Source: Mactra quadrangularis (lineage: Eukaryota > Mollusca > Bivalvia > Venerida > Mactridae). From it: a stretch of DNA of 64,000 nucleotides. The notes under the pieces are model-generated. The model saw only the letters and a program-made list of their open reading frames with translations. It had not been told where the DNA came from and ran no database searches. The stretch's first letter is position 1, and the number at the start of each line of letters is the position of its first letter. A program made the translations under genes and the position numbers. Where the stretch lies: positions 46,513,380-46,577,379 of the forward strand of contig CM046303.1 in NCBI GenBank assembly GCA_025267735.1. Direction: 5' to 3'. Positions 26,879-36,765 of this stretch are shown here, one piece after another.

Positions 26879-26910
26879 TTTGATTTGATTTGATTTGATT
26901 TGATTTGATT
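26879..26910 (+). repeat. (TTTGA)n microsatellite tail
   Basis: About six tandem pentamers close the LINE. They are best read as the 3' tail made by target-primed reverse transcription rather than an independent microsatellite. Confidence 0.85.
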
Positions 26911-27926
26911 CTTTACAAGAAAATATTGAGGCAAAGCATCAAAGGTCCCCAAACAATTAATAGCACGAAAGTACTGCTTACGTCTGTGATCTCTATAAGT
27001 GAGGCATTAAAATTCTTTAAAAAATGTTTATTAACCGTTAATTAAACCAACCATGTTTGATAATTTAATATATAAATGTACAATATATAAAACGATCATT
27101 ATCAGTGATGGTCTGATAATTCTTCTCTGTTTATGGTGTCAGCCACAGTGTCTTCGTCAGTGGTTTAGACTGTGACTTTCTATAAATAGACCGCGAAGGC
27201 CGTCGAGTGTACATCTATCTAATAGTACTGCCACACACCTCTCACGAGTATTATGGACAGTCTTATCTCTGTTACAAGTTAATCGCTTCAAGTATATTCT
27301 GTAACGTCATATTGAGCGTCTGGTCATTTTCTCGCGCAGAAATACATAAAGTACCAGTTTCAGTATGAACTATTTTATTGTAGCGGAATTATCCGGATAT
27401 GGATGCTGTTAGGTCTCGTTGATTAAATATAGGACTCCGATCGGAATACCACTATTAATCTATTGGTAACAGAGTATTCATTGTTAACACAATGAATACA
27501 AAAACTATATAAACCATTTTGTGTTTCGGCTAATCAAAGACATGTTTAGTCCACTGGAGATCAAATCAGTTTAACGAATGCAATGCCACGTAAAAAACAT
27601 ACATAACTGTAAAGCTTGCTAATCGAACAGAACCATCGGAACCGTTCATCGATGGCGATATCATTGATACGTTATATACAGGTGTGTGTACATTTCTGGT
27701 TTGTGTCGTTTTTTATGGCATCGATCAGACTGGAATTACAATTAAGTTATAATTTCAAGGTCATAATTAGCAGCAGCGATTTTGTATTGAAATGGTATCT
27801 TTCGGAATTGTTACGTTGTGTTTGACACTGAAAGAGATAGTACGATATTTTTCTGAAAAATTAAAACAACAGCAGTTATTTCAATTGCTTATGTACATTT
27901 TAGATTCATAACATCAAATATTTCAG
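26911..27926. other. Sequence upstream of the first lectin exon
   Basis: No N-terminal half of a lectin domain was found here, although the exon at 27927 needs one. From about 27550 on, the DNA resembles 30590-31169: shared stretches include GAGATCA...AATGCAATG, GGCATCGATCAGACTG versus GGCATCAATTAGACTG, and GAATTGTTACGTTGTGTTTGAC versus GAATTGTTACATTGTGTTTGAC. It is the older flank of a local exon duplication. The part before 27550 shows nothing recognisable. Confidence 0.6.
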
Positions 27927-28145
27927 GAGAACGAACAAGAAACGTTCAAGTGTTTGTAGGGTTCGACCAACAAGATTATGTATTGTCTGCCTATCTCGAA
28001 GGGGAGCTAGGTTCTAGTTACACATTTCAGATGGATGTACAAACATATGGACGTTGGGTGAGAATTTCACGCGATTCAGTAGATGATGCTTTAAATTTTT
28101 GTGAAGTGGAAGTATACGCAACACTTTTCACTGAATTCAACGATA
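27927..28145 (+). CDS. F-type lectin domain, C-terminal half exon (copy A)
   Basis: A 219-bp phase 1-1 exon, preceded by a TTTCAG acceptor and followed by GTGAGTG. It encodes 73 residues. After ERTRNVQVFVG it has a GSSYTFQM strand, GRWVRISRD and NFCEVEVYA. These are the closing strands of the eel-fucolectin/F-type (FTP, F5/8-C-like) jelly roll. The first Arg corresponds to the third sugar-binding residue of the family motif. It is nearly identical to the exon at 31170. The matching N-half exon is not found upstream in this window, so copy A is either the end of an upstream domain whose first exon lies beyond the array or an orphan left by duplication. Joining it to the exon at 29636 keeps the frame. 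Confidence 0.75.
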
Positions 28146-29635
28146 GTGAGTGTGTTTTAGATTCTTTTTGTTGATAATGGGTGACGTATATTAAGATTAA
28201 ATTTAATTTATCGTCTCCTCAATCTAACAATGTCTTATCTCCATTTTTGAAAAAAAAATGAGATAAACATCCCAAGCGATTTGTATGACATTGTTCTATC
28301 GTCAAAAAGTTTCTTAACTCTGTCATGTCAAATAGGTCAATCCGCCAATCGTACATTATCACACATTTACTTTGCTCACAGCGTAAACATTGCTCTATGC
28401 CAAAGACATAGACCAGTGTTCGGCTGAAATTACTGTTATTCTATCAAAATAAAAGGTTTGTTACTTATTTAATGTCCTAGTTGACGCTAACAATGCTCTA
28501 AGTCCATAGAAGCTCGTTCGAACATTGCTCTATCTCGTTTCGTCCAGTCGGAGTACAATATTTTTGGTATTCAGAGACATTGATGCACTGTATATACCTG
28601 TATAAATATGCATGTTGTAATATAGACAGTGTTACATGCTCATATTTTCAGAAAGTGAGCACAAATACCGAGCCAACATTTTCTTGGAGATACCGCTATG
28701 TTAGAACGAGATGCATCAACCAAAATAAGCGAATTTTGATCTATCTCCAAACACATTTTTGCAAGTGTTAGAATTGTTATTCATAATTTTCAATCACATT
28801 CCTCATGCATGTGTTAAAATACATTGTTAATGTGCCTACCAAATCTTATGTCCATACAAACTGATACAATGAAGATATGACCTTTTGAACTTTTGAAGTC
28901 AATTTCCTAAGAATAAAAACAAAAAAATTGGAAGTTTACGGCATTGTTAGAGCGAGGCGAAGTAATGTATTGAAATTGTAAAGAATAATCCTACAAATGC
29001 ACTTTACGTGTATATTTTGTTTATCTTTAATATCGATGATATCAGTTGAGAAAGTATGGTTATATTAACTGTCAACCTCGTAGTAAGACTGGTGTAATGT
29101 GTTCGAACCGTGGTATTGAAACTCAGCACCGTTTCATGAACTAGACGATGGTAACGTTAGCGTGACGTTAACTTAGGTTGAAGCAAGTGTTATATTGAAA
29201 ATTGAACTTATTCCACTAACAAATAATCTTAATTCTGTTGGCACAAAAAGATTACACAACACTTTTTAAAAGACGAAACAGTGATTTGCAATTCAGCGAG
29301 CATTTTCATGTGGTTAAATTCATTGTAAAAATATTCTATTACGCATAACTATGTAAAATCTCGTAATCATAAACGTAACTTCGTCTAAATATAAATCCTA
29401 AAGTTAAAAAAGAAACAATTGTAGATGTTCGTTTTGTTTTTAAAATGTTTAAACATATGAAGACCATTCAGTCTTATTATAATTATACAGTTTGCCGAAA
29501 GCTTCCGATAACGCGCTATTTACGAACGAAAATAAAAATAGACTGTAAATACTCAAGCAAAAATATTCTTGTATAAAGGTCAAGCTCAGATTAATATTGT
29601 CGGACTTTTATATGTTTTATGTTAATTGTTTTCAG
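28146..29635 (+). other. Intron between lectin exons, with a possible old inverted-repeat element
   Basis: No coding sequence is visible. CTAACAATG with CTTATCTCC and T-rich sequence near 28225 is mirrored near 28930-28965 by the reverse complement of CTCTAACAATGCC. This suggests a decayed ~730-bp element with loose terminal inverted repeats. The motif CATTGCTCTAT recurs near 28389 and 28525. A small stem TTATCTC/GAGATAA occurs near 28235-28267. These are weak calls. Confidence 0.4.
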
Positions 29636-29875
29636 CTAGAAGTAGTACGCTTCTTAGCAATGTTGCTCTTGGAAAACCGGCATTTCAAACAAATACATAT
29701 GAAGAATATAATGCGTCGAAGGCTGTGGATGGCAATACTCATGGTTATATGTCTGGTTCTTATGATTCTTGTATGCATACAAATGGAACAGACGCGGGAG
29801 AGTATTGGGAAGTTGATCTTGAAGATGTATATATAATCGATCATATTATTCTGTATAATAGAATGGACTGTTGTG
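29636..29875 (+). CDS. F-type lectin domain, N-terminal half exon
   Basis: A 240-bp phase 1-1 exon between a T-rich TTTTCAG acceptor and a GTGAGTAG donor. It begins RSSTLLSNVALGKPAFQT, followed by KAVDGN, a Cys-His (CMHT), WEVDLED and LYNRMDCC, all hallmarks of F-type (fucolectin) lectins. The family binds L-fucose through a His and the motif R-x-D-x4-R/K with two adjacent Cys that form a vicinal disulfide. Here R-M-D-C-C is intact, and the last Arg comes from the next exon at 31170 (CCG-ER), so the sugar site is assembled across the splice. His is about 27 residues upstream of the first Arg. With the 31170 exon this makes one complete domain of ~150 residues. Binding activity is inferred from the motif. 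Confidence 0.87.
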
Positions 29876-31169
29876 GTGAGTAGTTTTATTCTCCACCACG
29901 AAAAAGAAACTATATAATTATATTGAAAGACATGCTTGATTGCGTCTTGGTCGGTTCTATTGTTTTAATTTTGGTCATATATTAGGTATGTTTGGCTTTG
30001 ATAATAATTTAAATGTCAAGTTTTGTACTAATTTTGTCATACATTCGACATACCTTGTCACTGACAGAACATGGTTGGCAGAAATGTAGGTATGTAACAA
30101 TAGTTAAATGTCCTGTGTCAAACTCCTGGGCTGGTTTTCGCTGTAATATACCACTTCTGTAAAAGACTTGGATATTTATAAATGTACATATACCAAACAA
30201 ATTTAGTTCTGTATTTTCCGGTTTCAGTATTTTTTGCAAAGATATATTTTTATTGAACAAAACATTTTAATAGAACTTCGATCATGCATGGTTGTATACT
30301 CGTGTATGAGTAAAACTTCTTTGAGCTTTGCCTATGTCAGGTTATATTAGTACATGCTTAATCTTACAAATGGAATCATTGACGAACAGGCTTTATTATA
30401 ATAATTGTTTTATATTTATCACGACACGTTGTTGTATCAAATAACAGATTCACACGGGTTTTATCACACACGTCACCTAACGACGTATTCAAAACAAACG
30501 ATGGGTTGGAAAATAATTTCGCTTAAAAATTCGTAAAAAATTAAATGCCCCAACTAAAGTGCAACGTCCTATTAAGTCCTCTTGAGATCAGATAAATTAC
30601 TTTAAGACAATTTAAGAAATGCAATGACACGAAAAACAATATACACAAATTAAAGCTTTTTACACAGTCAGAAGATTTTACATTCTAGTTCGTGACATTA
30701 ATGATTACTTCATAGGTATAACCATTGAAACGATGCTGTTGTGAGTTTTGAGGTCAAATTTGGAAGCAGCGGTGCTTTTGTATAAATAGAAAAAGCATTT
30801 TTCAGTTTATTTGCATATGTACATTTTAGCAAGGATCCTGTATTTTGATTTTAGATTCTAATAATAAAATTTTTCAGGAAAAAGGGCAAGAAACGTTAAA
30901 GTTTGGAACTTTCTAGTTTGTGAGGTTCTTTACGGCATCAATTAGACTGAAAATGTAACTAATTGTTTCTATACAGATTGTACTTGCATTGTTTCAAGAT
31001 TATAATTAGAAGCAGCGATCTCGAATTGAAATGGCATCTTACGGAATTGTTACATTGTGTTTGACTCTGAAAGAGATAGTACGATATGTTTCTAAAAAAT
31101 TAAAACAACACAGCAGTCATTTCAATTGCTTATATGTACATTTTAGATTCATAACATCAAATATTTCAG
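29876..31169 (+). other. Intron inside the lectin domain, carrying duplicated flank and a relic exon
   Basis: From about 30590 the intron is a diverged duplicate of 27550-27926. Part of that segment is present twice within the intron, once next to a decayed exon at 30878 and once next to the intact exon at 31170. The first 700 bp show nothing recognisable. Confidence 0.6.
30878..30912 (+). pseudogene. Relic of a lectin C-half exon (third copy)
   Basis: After a TTTTTCAG acceptor-like sequence comes GAAAAAGGGCAAGAAACGTT followed by AAAGTTTGGA. This matches the first ~30 bases of the C-half exons (GAGAACGAACAAGAAACGTT). The similarity then breaks and an in-frame TAG follows at once. The upstream flank also matches (GCATATGTACATTTTAG, and AGATTCTAATAATA against AGATTCATAACATC). 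It is an abandoned exon copy lying in the intron of the intact gene. Confidence 0.65.
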
Positions 31170-31388
31170 GAGAACGAACAAGAAACGTTCAGGTGTTTGT
31201 AGGGTTCGACCAACAAGATTATGTATTGTCTGCCTATCTCGAAGGAGAGCTAGGTTCTAGTTACACATTTCAAATGGGTATACATACATATGGACGTTGG
31301 GTGAGAATTTCGCGCGATTCAGTTGATGATGCTTTAAATTTTTGTGAAGTGAAAGTATATGCAAAACTTTTGACCAAACTCGACAATG
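31170..31388 (+). CDS. F-type lectin domain, C-terminal half exon (copy B)
   Basis: A 219-bp phase 1-1 exon with a TTTCAG acceptor and a GTGAGTTT donor, the same length and frame as copy A. It encodes ERTRNVQVFVGFDQQDY, then the GSSYTFQM strand, GRWVRISRD and NFCEVKVYA. Following the exon at 29636 it completes the R-M-D-C-C-G-E-R motif, so this is the functional partner of the N-half. It differs from copy A at few residues (for example MGIHTYG for MDVQTYG, VKVYAKLLTK for VEVYATLFTE), mostly near its C-terminal edge. The next exon in phase is the PAN-like exon at 31812. Confidence 0.85.
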
Positions 31389-31811
31389 GTGAGTTTATGG
31401 CAAATACAGTTTGCCTGTTTTGGTTCTGAAATAAATGTTTTAGAATATGATTATACATAACTATAATGTATATCTTTGAATATGAAGCTATAAGGATTTG
31501 AGAAAATAATTTATTTAATGTATAGATTAAGACATTTAGCATTTATGATTTGAATTTGTTGAGCTCAGGGGGTAAAAATGATTAAATAATACTTGTAAGC
31601 GTCTTTTTATCCATCAAAGTACACGACGTAGTTCTAACTCGCATTCTAACTCGCATGAGTTATACATATATAAATTGATTTTAATCAATGTGATCGCGGA
31701 TTGTCAACACTTCGCGTCGATGATTACCTCTTTATTAAATAATATACCACCATTGTTTAATGATTGATTCGATATGATAGAATCTAAAATTATTTTGTCG
31801 TTATATTCCAG
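31389..31811 (+). other. Intron before the terminal PAN exon
   Basis: A 423-bp intron with a GT start and a TATATTCCAG end. A short direct repeat, TCTAACTCGCAT, occurs twice near 31632-31655. Otherwise featureless. Confidence 0.7.
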
Positions 31812-32029
31812 TGAGATTTGAAGTGCTTTCTAACAGAATTGGTGTTGACACACTTTTAAATACTATTCCAAACAGTTCACAGATATTCTGTGCAGCTCTA
31901 TGCAAGTCTTCAATCAACTGTGTCGGTTTCAACTTTGATACATCCACCTCAGAATGCAAAACATTTGGAACACCAACGAATCCAAGTGATAACATACCGG
32001 AACATTTAAGTTTCTATCACAAGGGATAA
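31812..32029 (+). CDS. Terminal exon, PAN/apple-like domain
   Basis: The exon follows a TATATTCCAG acceptor, starts in phase 1 (G+TG gives Val) and ends with TAA at 32027-32029. It encodes about 72 residues with FCAALCKSSINCVGFNF followed by SECKTFG. This C-x3-C-x5-C-x-G-F-x-F...C spacing is that of PAN/apple modules, which mediate protein or carbohydrate contacts in secreted proteins. The domain is short and ends soon after the fourth Cys (HLSFYHKG). The architecture F-type lectin plus C-terminal PAN would suit a secreted recognition lectin. The signal peptide exon is not in view, so the gene's 5' end lies upstream or is missing. Confidence 0.75.
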
Positions 32030-32572
32030 ACCATACGATGTCTCGAACTTCTAAGCGACTTCTGTAATGCTTAAGACAAGATCTATCATACTGAACTGCG
32101 ATCAAAATCCAAAAACTTTCAACAACCATGACTTGATCAAATCTTTGAACATTCTTTTTGTCCAGTTATCTTGGGTTTAGAAAAATAATTATTAAATGTA
32201 GTATACATCAGCTTGTTAGACTGACAGCTTTAAAAATTCAACGCACATATACAAGAGTGACAAATGATATACCAAGCTGAAACAATATAACGCCGTGACA
32301 AGATTCAAGCCTGCAGGGTGATCTAACAATTATGATAGCTTATTAAACTGAAACGAAACTATAGGCTCTTAGTACTATTTTGGCATACATGTATAACATA
32401 TTTTAAATGTACACAGTTGTAATTTTCATGTATGACAAAATACGTAACTGTTTTTAAATCAGCATTCAGTGTGTACTTATATATTTATTCAAAGCACAAC
32501 AACATTGGTAAAACATGACATTTTAAAAAAGAAGTAGACACAGAAAATCAACATATATTTGAACTAATGCCT
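32030..32572. other. 3' flank of the lectin-PAN gene
   Basis: AT-rich, no second gene seen. ATTAAA near 32190, about 160 bp after the stop codon, could serve as the poly(A) signal of the lectin-PAN gene. This is a guess from position only. Confidence 0.4.
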
Positions 32573-32913
32573 CAGTCCCATAAAATCGTGGCTTGTTGCG
32601 GACCCGTACGTGCAGACAGACGTACGCCGTAGGAAGCCTTGCGTATTTAGGTGACGGTACGCACATGGCACAAAACAACACACCCGTATGGAGCCGTAGC
32701 TGGAAGATATGCAAGTTTAACCCATATTCGGCCCTGATTTTGTTCCCGATTTGACTTTGAAACTGATGCGTGTGTCCACGGCTCATCTCACGGACCCTCG
32801 TAAAACGTTTACAGTCTGTACGGGTACGCAAGAAATCGTACGGTTCCTTGCGGTGTTTGATCGCACGGCGCCCGTACGGTGCCCTCACGGCTATTTTTAT
32901 GTTTATGGGACTG
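32573..32913. mobile_element. 341-bp MITE-like element with CAGTCCCATAAA ends
   Basis: CAGTCCCATAAA at 32573 is matched by its exact reverse complement TTTATGGGACTG ending at 32913, giving perfect 12-bp terminal inverted repeats. The inside is far richer in G+C and CpG than its surroundings and holds several CCGTACG or CGTACGG palindromes (near 32610, 32815, 32838, 32870). No clear target duplication is visible next to the ends. It encodes no plausible protein; a reading frame on the minus strand across it is a by-product of its composition. The superfamily is not assignable from the ends alone. Confidence 0.72.
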
Positions 32914-34185
32914 TGACATAGACAGATTCAACAATACAATCATAAAAACTTGTTTTCGTTATTTTTTGTTATCAATGCTGCAATCCAATTTCACTGGCAT
33001 TCAAACTTTTCTATTATACCATATAAAAAATTTACAGCGTTTCGTTTGACCGAATTTCAATATAAATTTGGAAAGTTAGAAAATGAATTCAATTAAGATA
33101 ATCAACTCGCATGTGTTCAAAGAAGCTTATGTAGAGTATTGTAAAACAAGGACAAATTCTTTTGCAAAAAATGTTTTACTGATTATTTCTATTACAAATG
33201 TACATGTATAAGAAAAATGTGATCGTTTTGGAATTGATTTCCAAAAATCATTTTTGGATTTAAAACGCTCTTGTTCTGTTGGAATATTTAACGAAATTAT
33301 ACTCGTCAAAATGAAAAGTTTGTGAAGAGCAACATGTTTCCTTATTTTATTTTTTGATTTATTTGCAATTCATAATTTATGACCCATAACCACTTTATAA
33401 AATACTTGCTCACGACAAAAATGCTTGTGATATATTCACCATTATGTTTTATGCTTTCTTTTTTAAGGGTTGACATAGTTAAACGTGTTCAAACGGAATA
33501 TAGAACTCTTTAATTATTCGTATAAGTTTATTAGAAGAAAAGCAGGCTTTTAATTTAGCAAACAATTACACTATTATCGAAGGGACAATCTTACGTAGTT
33601 CCATTACTTTTTTACTCTAGTTATATAAGAAGTTTTTTGTACATGTAAGTAATTAAAGTACACTTTGATTATATTCTTGAAAGTTTTTTCATCAATATTT
33701 TAGTAAAAATGTTACGTTTTGTTCATCAATTGAAACACTTACGGTGAATATTTAACAGCTATGCTATATTAGTTTCATTTATCGCCAGAGGGAGTGCCTG
33801 AGAGCTTTTTCATAATTATATTTATGAAGTAAGTATATTTCAACATACTAGGAAGCGGTCTATATCGATGACATTGTGCAACTAGGACTTTATCATCCCT
33901 GTTATGTTAAATAGCTAGACAGGCATTGCGCTACCGGATGATTATGATGTTGGCTGTTTAGTTGTTTTTTACATGGGGTTTCCCCATGTTTAGTAGTGGA
34001 CTATGGCAAATCCACATCAAAATTTGTCGCGGACGATTACATTCGGTTGTGCGCGCGCACATAAAGGAATAATTACCACTGCAATTAATATAGTCCGAAT
34101 TACGCGTTAACAAGCAGACGATAAGAAGCACGTGTATATACATATCTTATGTAGTTTATGTAAGGTAAAGGTCCCTTGTATCGCT
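32914..34185. other. Gene-poor spacer
   Basis: AT-rich sequence without a convincing exon or RNA gene. The one clear structure is the 19-bp palindrome at 33971. Confidence 0.5.
33971..33989. repeat. Perfect hairpin ACATGGGG-TTT-CCCCATGT
   Basis: An 8-bp perfect stem with a 3-base loop. It has the shape of a strong RNA hairpin or cruciform but no neighbouring gene to which it could belong. Confidence 0.8.
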
Positions 34186-34560
34186 TCCATATACTCTACC
34201 AAAACGCCATGTCTGACAGCGCTATCGGCGCTTTGATTTTAACCAGGGTCTGTCAGCTCCATATGGACCAATCTTAACGACAAACTTCCATCAGCACTGG
34301 ATATTCGGTCCAGCAAAATGGAATATTTCATTGGACCGAAAGAAAATTTACTGGACCAAAAATCGTTAGCAATATGCAGTCCATTTTATTATTTTTAAGC
34401 ATGATATACTAAAATCAAATAAACAACACAACAACAAATAACATTATATTATTGGTATGGAAAATTGTGGCTCAAAAAGTTGGTGGATTGTCGGACCACT
34501 TACATACTAAAAGACATTGGACCGACGACAATTTCGGTGGACTCGGTCGCATACAATTAC
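34186..34560. repeat. GGACC-rich repetitive block with an inverted repeat
   Basis: TTCGGTCCA at 34304-34312 pairs with TGGACCGAA at 34332-34340. Further GGACC or GGTCC words occur near 34265, 34350, 34493, 34519 and 34540, and TCTGACAG/GTCTGTCAG lie near 34211 and 34247. This looks like a decayed dispersed repeat with internal symmetry; limits are uncertain. Confidence 0.45.
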
Positions 34561-34639
34561 ATTCGGTCATGTGCTATAAGCTTCTGAGCAGTGATGTGTT
34601 GTTAGGTTTCCTTTCTGTACCCTGGCAAAAAACACGACA

Positions 34640-34812
34640 CGAAAATGTGTCGTACCTTTGTAAAAGTTTTGTCGTAAAAATACATTGTTGCATTGCGCTT
34701 GACTGTGTTTTTGCATGGCGCCTCGCGGGACGATGATACGACAAAAAGACCATTTTGTCGTACTTTCGTGTTTTCGTGTGGCGCCCCGCGGGACAACAAT
34801 GCGACATGTCAT
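34640..34812. repeat. 63-bp imperfect tandem repeat, GGCGCC-CGCGGGAC type
   Basis: TGGCGCCTCGCGGGACGATG at 34716 recurs 63 bp later at 34779 as TGGCGCCCCGCGGGACAACA, each followed by (A/T)(T/G)ACGAC or GCGAC words. Related ACGACACGAAAATGTGTCG sequence lies just upstream. The minus-strand frames here read a repeated IVVPRGA/IIVPRGA peptide only because the DNA is repeated. Confidence 0.65.
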
Positions 34813-34815
34813 AAA

Positions 34816-36102
34816 TCAGCCACCATAGTACCCGGATATTCTACAATTAAATAAAGAGGAAAAGCCCATATTGTTCCGACACCACGACACCCTGCTTATG
34901 ACACCTTCATATTGTGCCTTGTTGAATCCATGCACATGTCCAGACAAAGCTAACAGCGCTCTGATAGATAAGAGCCAATACAATGAGCTGAAAGTAATTG
35001 TAAACGCTGTCCGGTACTCTGATAGGGATAACTGGCACATATTTTCTTCTTGTATAACTATGTATATAGATACCTTAAAAATAAAAACATATGCATACTT
35101 TAAACTAGTTCCCTTAGACATAACATACATTTTCCACAATCATGTTTTGAAGGACGGTGATAAGTAAAATCATGTCATTTTCATACGGTCAATAGGTTAC
35201 AACTATACAGCATACCCCCTGTTTTTTATAGAAATATAGATGCTAAAAGATGAAAAGTAACAGACACTTCCCTCTAGTGCTAAAACTATGTTTTTATTCA
35301 GCCTCGTCTGAGAGTACAATCTACAACTTACACCCTTTCAGTAATAGGACTCAAATGGGTTGAGTGGTAGATAACCTTTTCGACTAACCTGTAACTTGAA
35401 ATTAAAACAAACTCTTACAAGGTGGTGAAGTAATAATTATTTTTTTTTTCTTTTAAATAATTATTATTTAATTGAGTTCGAATATTTAGATGACCATTTA
35501 CTTTATCGTCTACAAGTAATCCGAGTTTTATGTAAAAGATAATGTTGAACATGTGAACAGTTTGTCTTGCTTATTGAACCAGTAGCATTTTACAGTTGTT
35601 GCTCTATGTCCATGGTTCCCCCCACACTCGAGATATCAATGATATCTTCAAAGACTTGGGCTCTATCTATCTACCAATACATCAAGATTCCACAAACCCA
35701 ATCTGATTAAAACCCGATCTAAAATTTCCGCTCGCCTACTTGACAGCGGTCTACGGGATATCTGCTCACGGAGATTGCCACAAACCTTGCATCATCATAA
35801 TTTCAAGACTTAAAAAGTTAACACTTGCTTATTATAATACATTCCTCAGTACTTCGTGTATATAATATCCTTATAGAAAATATACTTAGCAAAATGCAGC
35901 AGCCTAAAAGATACATGTCAGCAGATTCAGTTTAAGTCAGATATCTAAGCATGATTCAACATTTTGTTTAAAGAGAAACTGTTTTATTTTTAAAACAAAA
36001 AAGGTCAATTGACTGAAAGAGCAGAAAAATGATGGAGTTATTAAAAGCAGAATTTCGTGCAAAAATATAAGATTTGTTGTATCATTGAATCAGAAGTCAA
36101 AT
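34816..36102. other. Gene-poor spacer
   Basis: Opposed ~100-codon frames overlap at 34816-35167 on both strands, but neither shows a domain, codon signal or clear splice context. A T9 run near 35441 is followed by TTATTATT. No element was identified. Confidence 0.45.
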
Positions 36103-36105
36103 CAG

Positions 36106-36350
36106 TGGCGCTTTTCACAAAATATCTTACGATAAAAGTAATCGTAAGTCAAAAGCAAGAAACATTAACAATACGGTCATTTTCTGACCAATCAATGCCA
36201 AAGTTATTGAATTTTGTAGCATATTGAATAGCCTACCTTTTGAATATCATATCGTAGTTATATTTATTTTCTATCTGACTTTAAACTGCAAAATTATGAA
36301 ATTGACTTACGATCACTTTTTTCGTAAGAAATTTTGTGAAAAGGTGCCCA
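36106..36350. mobile_element. ~245-bp MITE with 44-bp terminal inverted repeats, each holding its own hairpin
   Basis: The left end GGCGCTTTTCACAAAATATC continues with TTACGATAAAAGTAATCGTAAGTC. The right end, read in reverse complement, gives GGCACCTTTTCACAAAATTTC then TTACGAAAAAAGTGATCGTAAGTC, so ~44-bp inverted repeats match with about five differences. Within each arm CTTACGA(T) pairs with (A)TCGTAAG, so each arm can fold on itself as well as with the other. The 150-bp centre is AT-rich and non-coding. No certain target duplication was seen. Confidence 0.78.
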
Positions 36351-36446
36351 GATAATCTGATTGGTAACCAAGCCAGATACTTAGAAGCAGACCAAAGAAT
36401 TTTTCACTATCCAGCTTAATTTGTACAAAATATTATTTACAATTCA

Positions 36447-36765
36447 TAGGCGGATCTAGCGGGGGGGGCTCAAGGGGGTCCGGACCCCCTCCCCCCTAGA
36501 ATTTGGAAAATGTACCTATCCATTAGTGTATTTCTTGACTGTAAGTCACTTTAAGTACAGCATGAAGCAATTTTACTCGGTGCTTAACATAGATTTAATG
36601 GTATGTAGTGTTTATTATTAAAATGTTGCATATTTTCTGCCAAATGTGTATAATGGGGTTGAGGTTCGAAAGTTTGGACCCCCTAGAAAAATTTGGACGC
36701 CCCCCCCCCCCTTAGAAAAGTTCGGACCCCCCCCCCCCCCTAAAAAAATCCTGGATCCGCCCCTG
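36447..36765. mobile_element. Dispersed element with GGCGGATCC ends and long poly-C/poly-G tracts
   Basis: It begins AGGCGGATCTAGCGGGGGGG and ends CCTGGATCCGCCCCTG, inverted relatives of each other. Inside are GGGGGTCCGGACCCCC, CTAGAATTTGGAAAATGTAC, and C-runs of 13-14 bases near 36700 and 36730. A ~120-bp piece of the same family occurs at 42411 and again at 57139. It is a non-coding dispersed repeat; long homopolymers make its exact length uncertain. Confidence 0.7.

Larger units (their letters stand above)
26550..26910 (+). mobile_element. 5'-truncated CR1/L2-type LINE, 3' end
   Basis: The element keeps the C-terminal tail of a reverse-transcriptase polyprotein, a ~110-bp 3' UTR and a pentanucleotide tail. 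The 3' UTR has GTGAAGCGC and later GCGCTATATAAATGG, a short stem with the tail motif common to CR1/L2-clade elements of animals, followed by (TTTGA)n. Those LINEs end in microsatellite tails rather than poly(A). The 5' limit cannot be set exactly; the coding similarity begins at about 26550. It is a dead copy. Confidence 0.8.

Noticed and set aside
31031..31169. ATG-initiated frame running from MASYGIVTLCLTL into lectin exon B without a stop
   Set aside because: The duplicate upstream (from 27791) has a stop before its exon, and a good TTTCAG acceptor separates this stretch from the exon, so it is read as intron. Use as an alternative first exon cannot be fully excluded.
32523..32888. A 121-codon minus-strand frame
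   Set aside because: It lies across the CpG-rich MITE and ends outside it. Its Arg-rich peptide follows from composition, with no domain.
34567..34812. Three overlapping minus-strand frames with a repeated PRGA peptide
   Set aside because: They are different frames or starts over a 63-bp DNA repeat; no single frame is favoured.
34816..35167. Opposed 98- and 107-codon frames
   Set aside because: They overlap on opposite strands, with no splice sites, domains or codon signal to prefer either.
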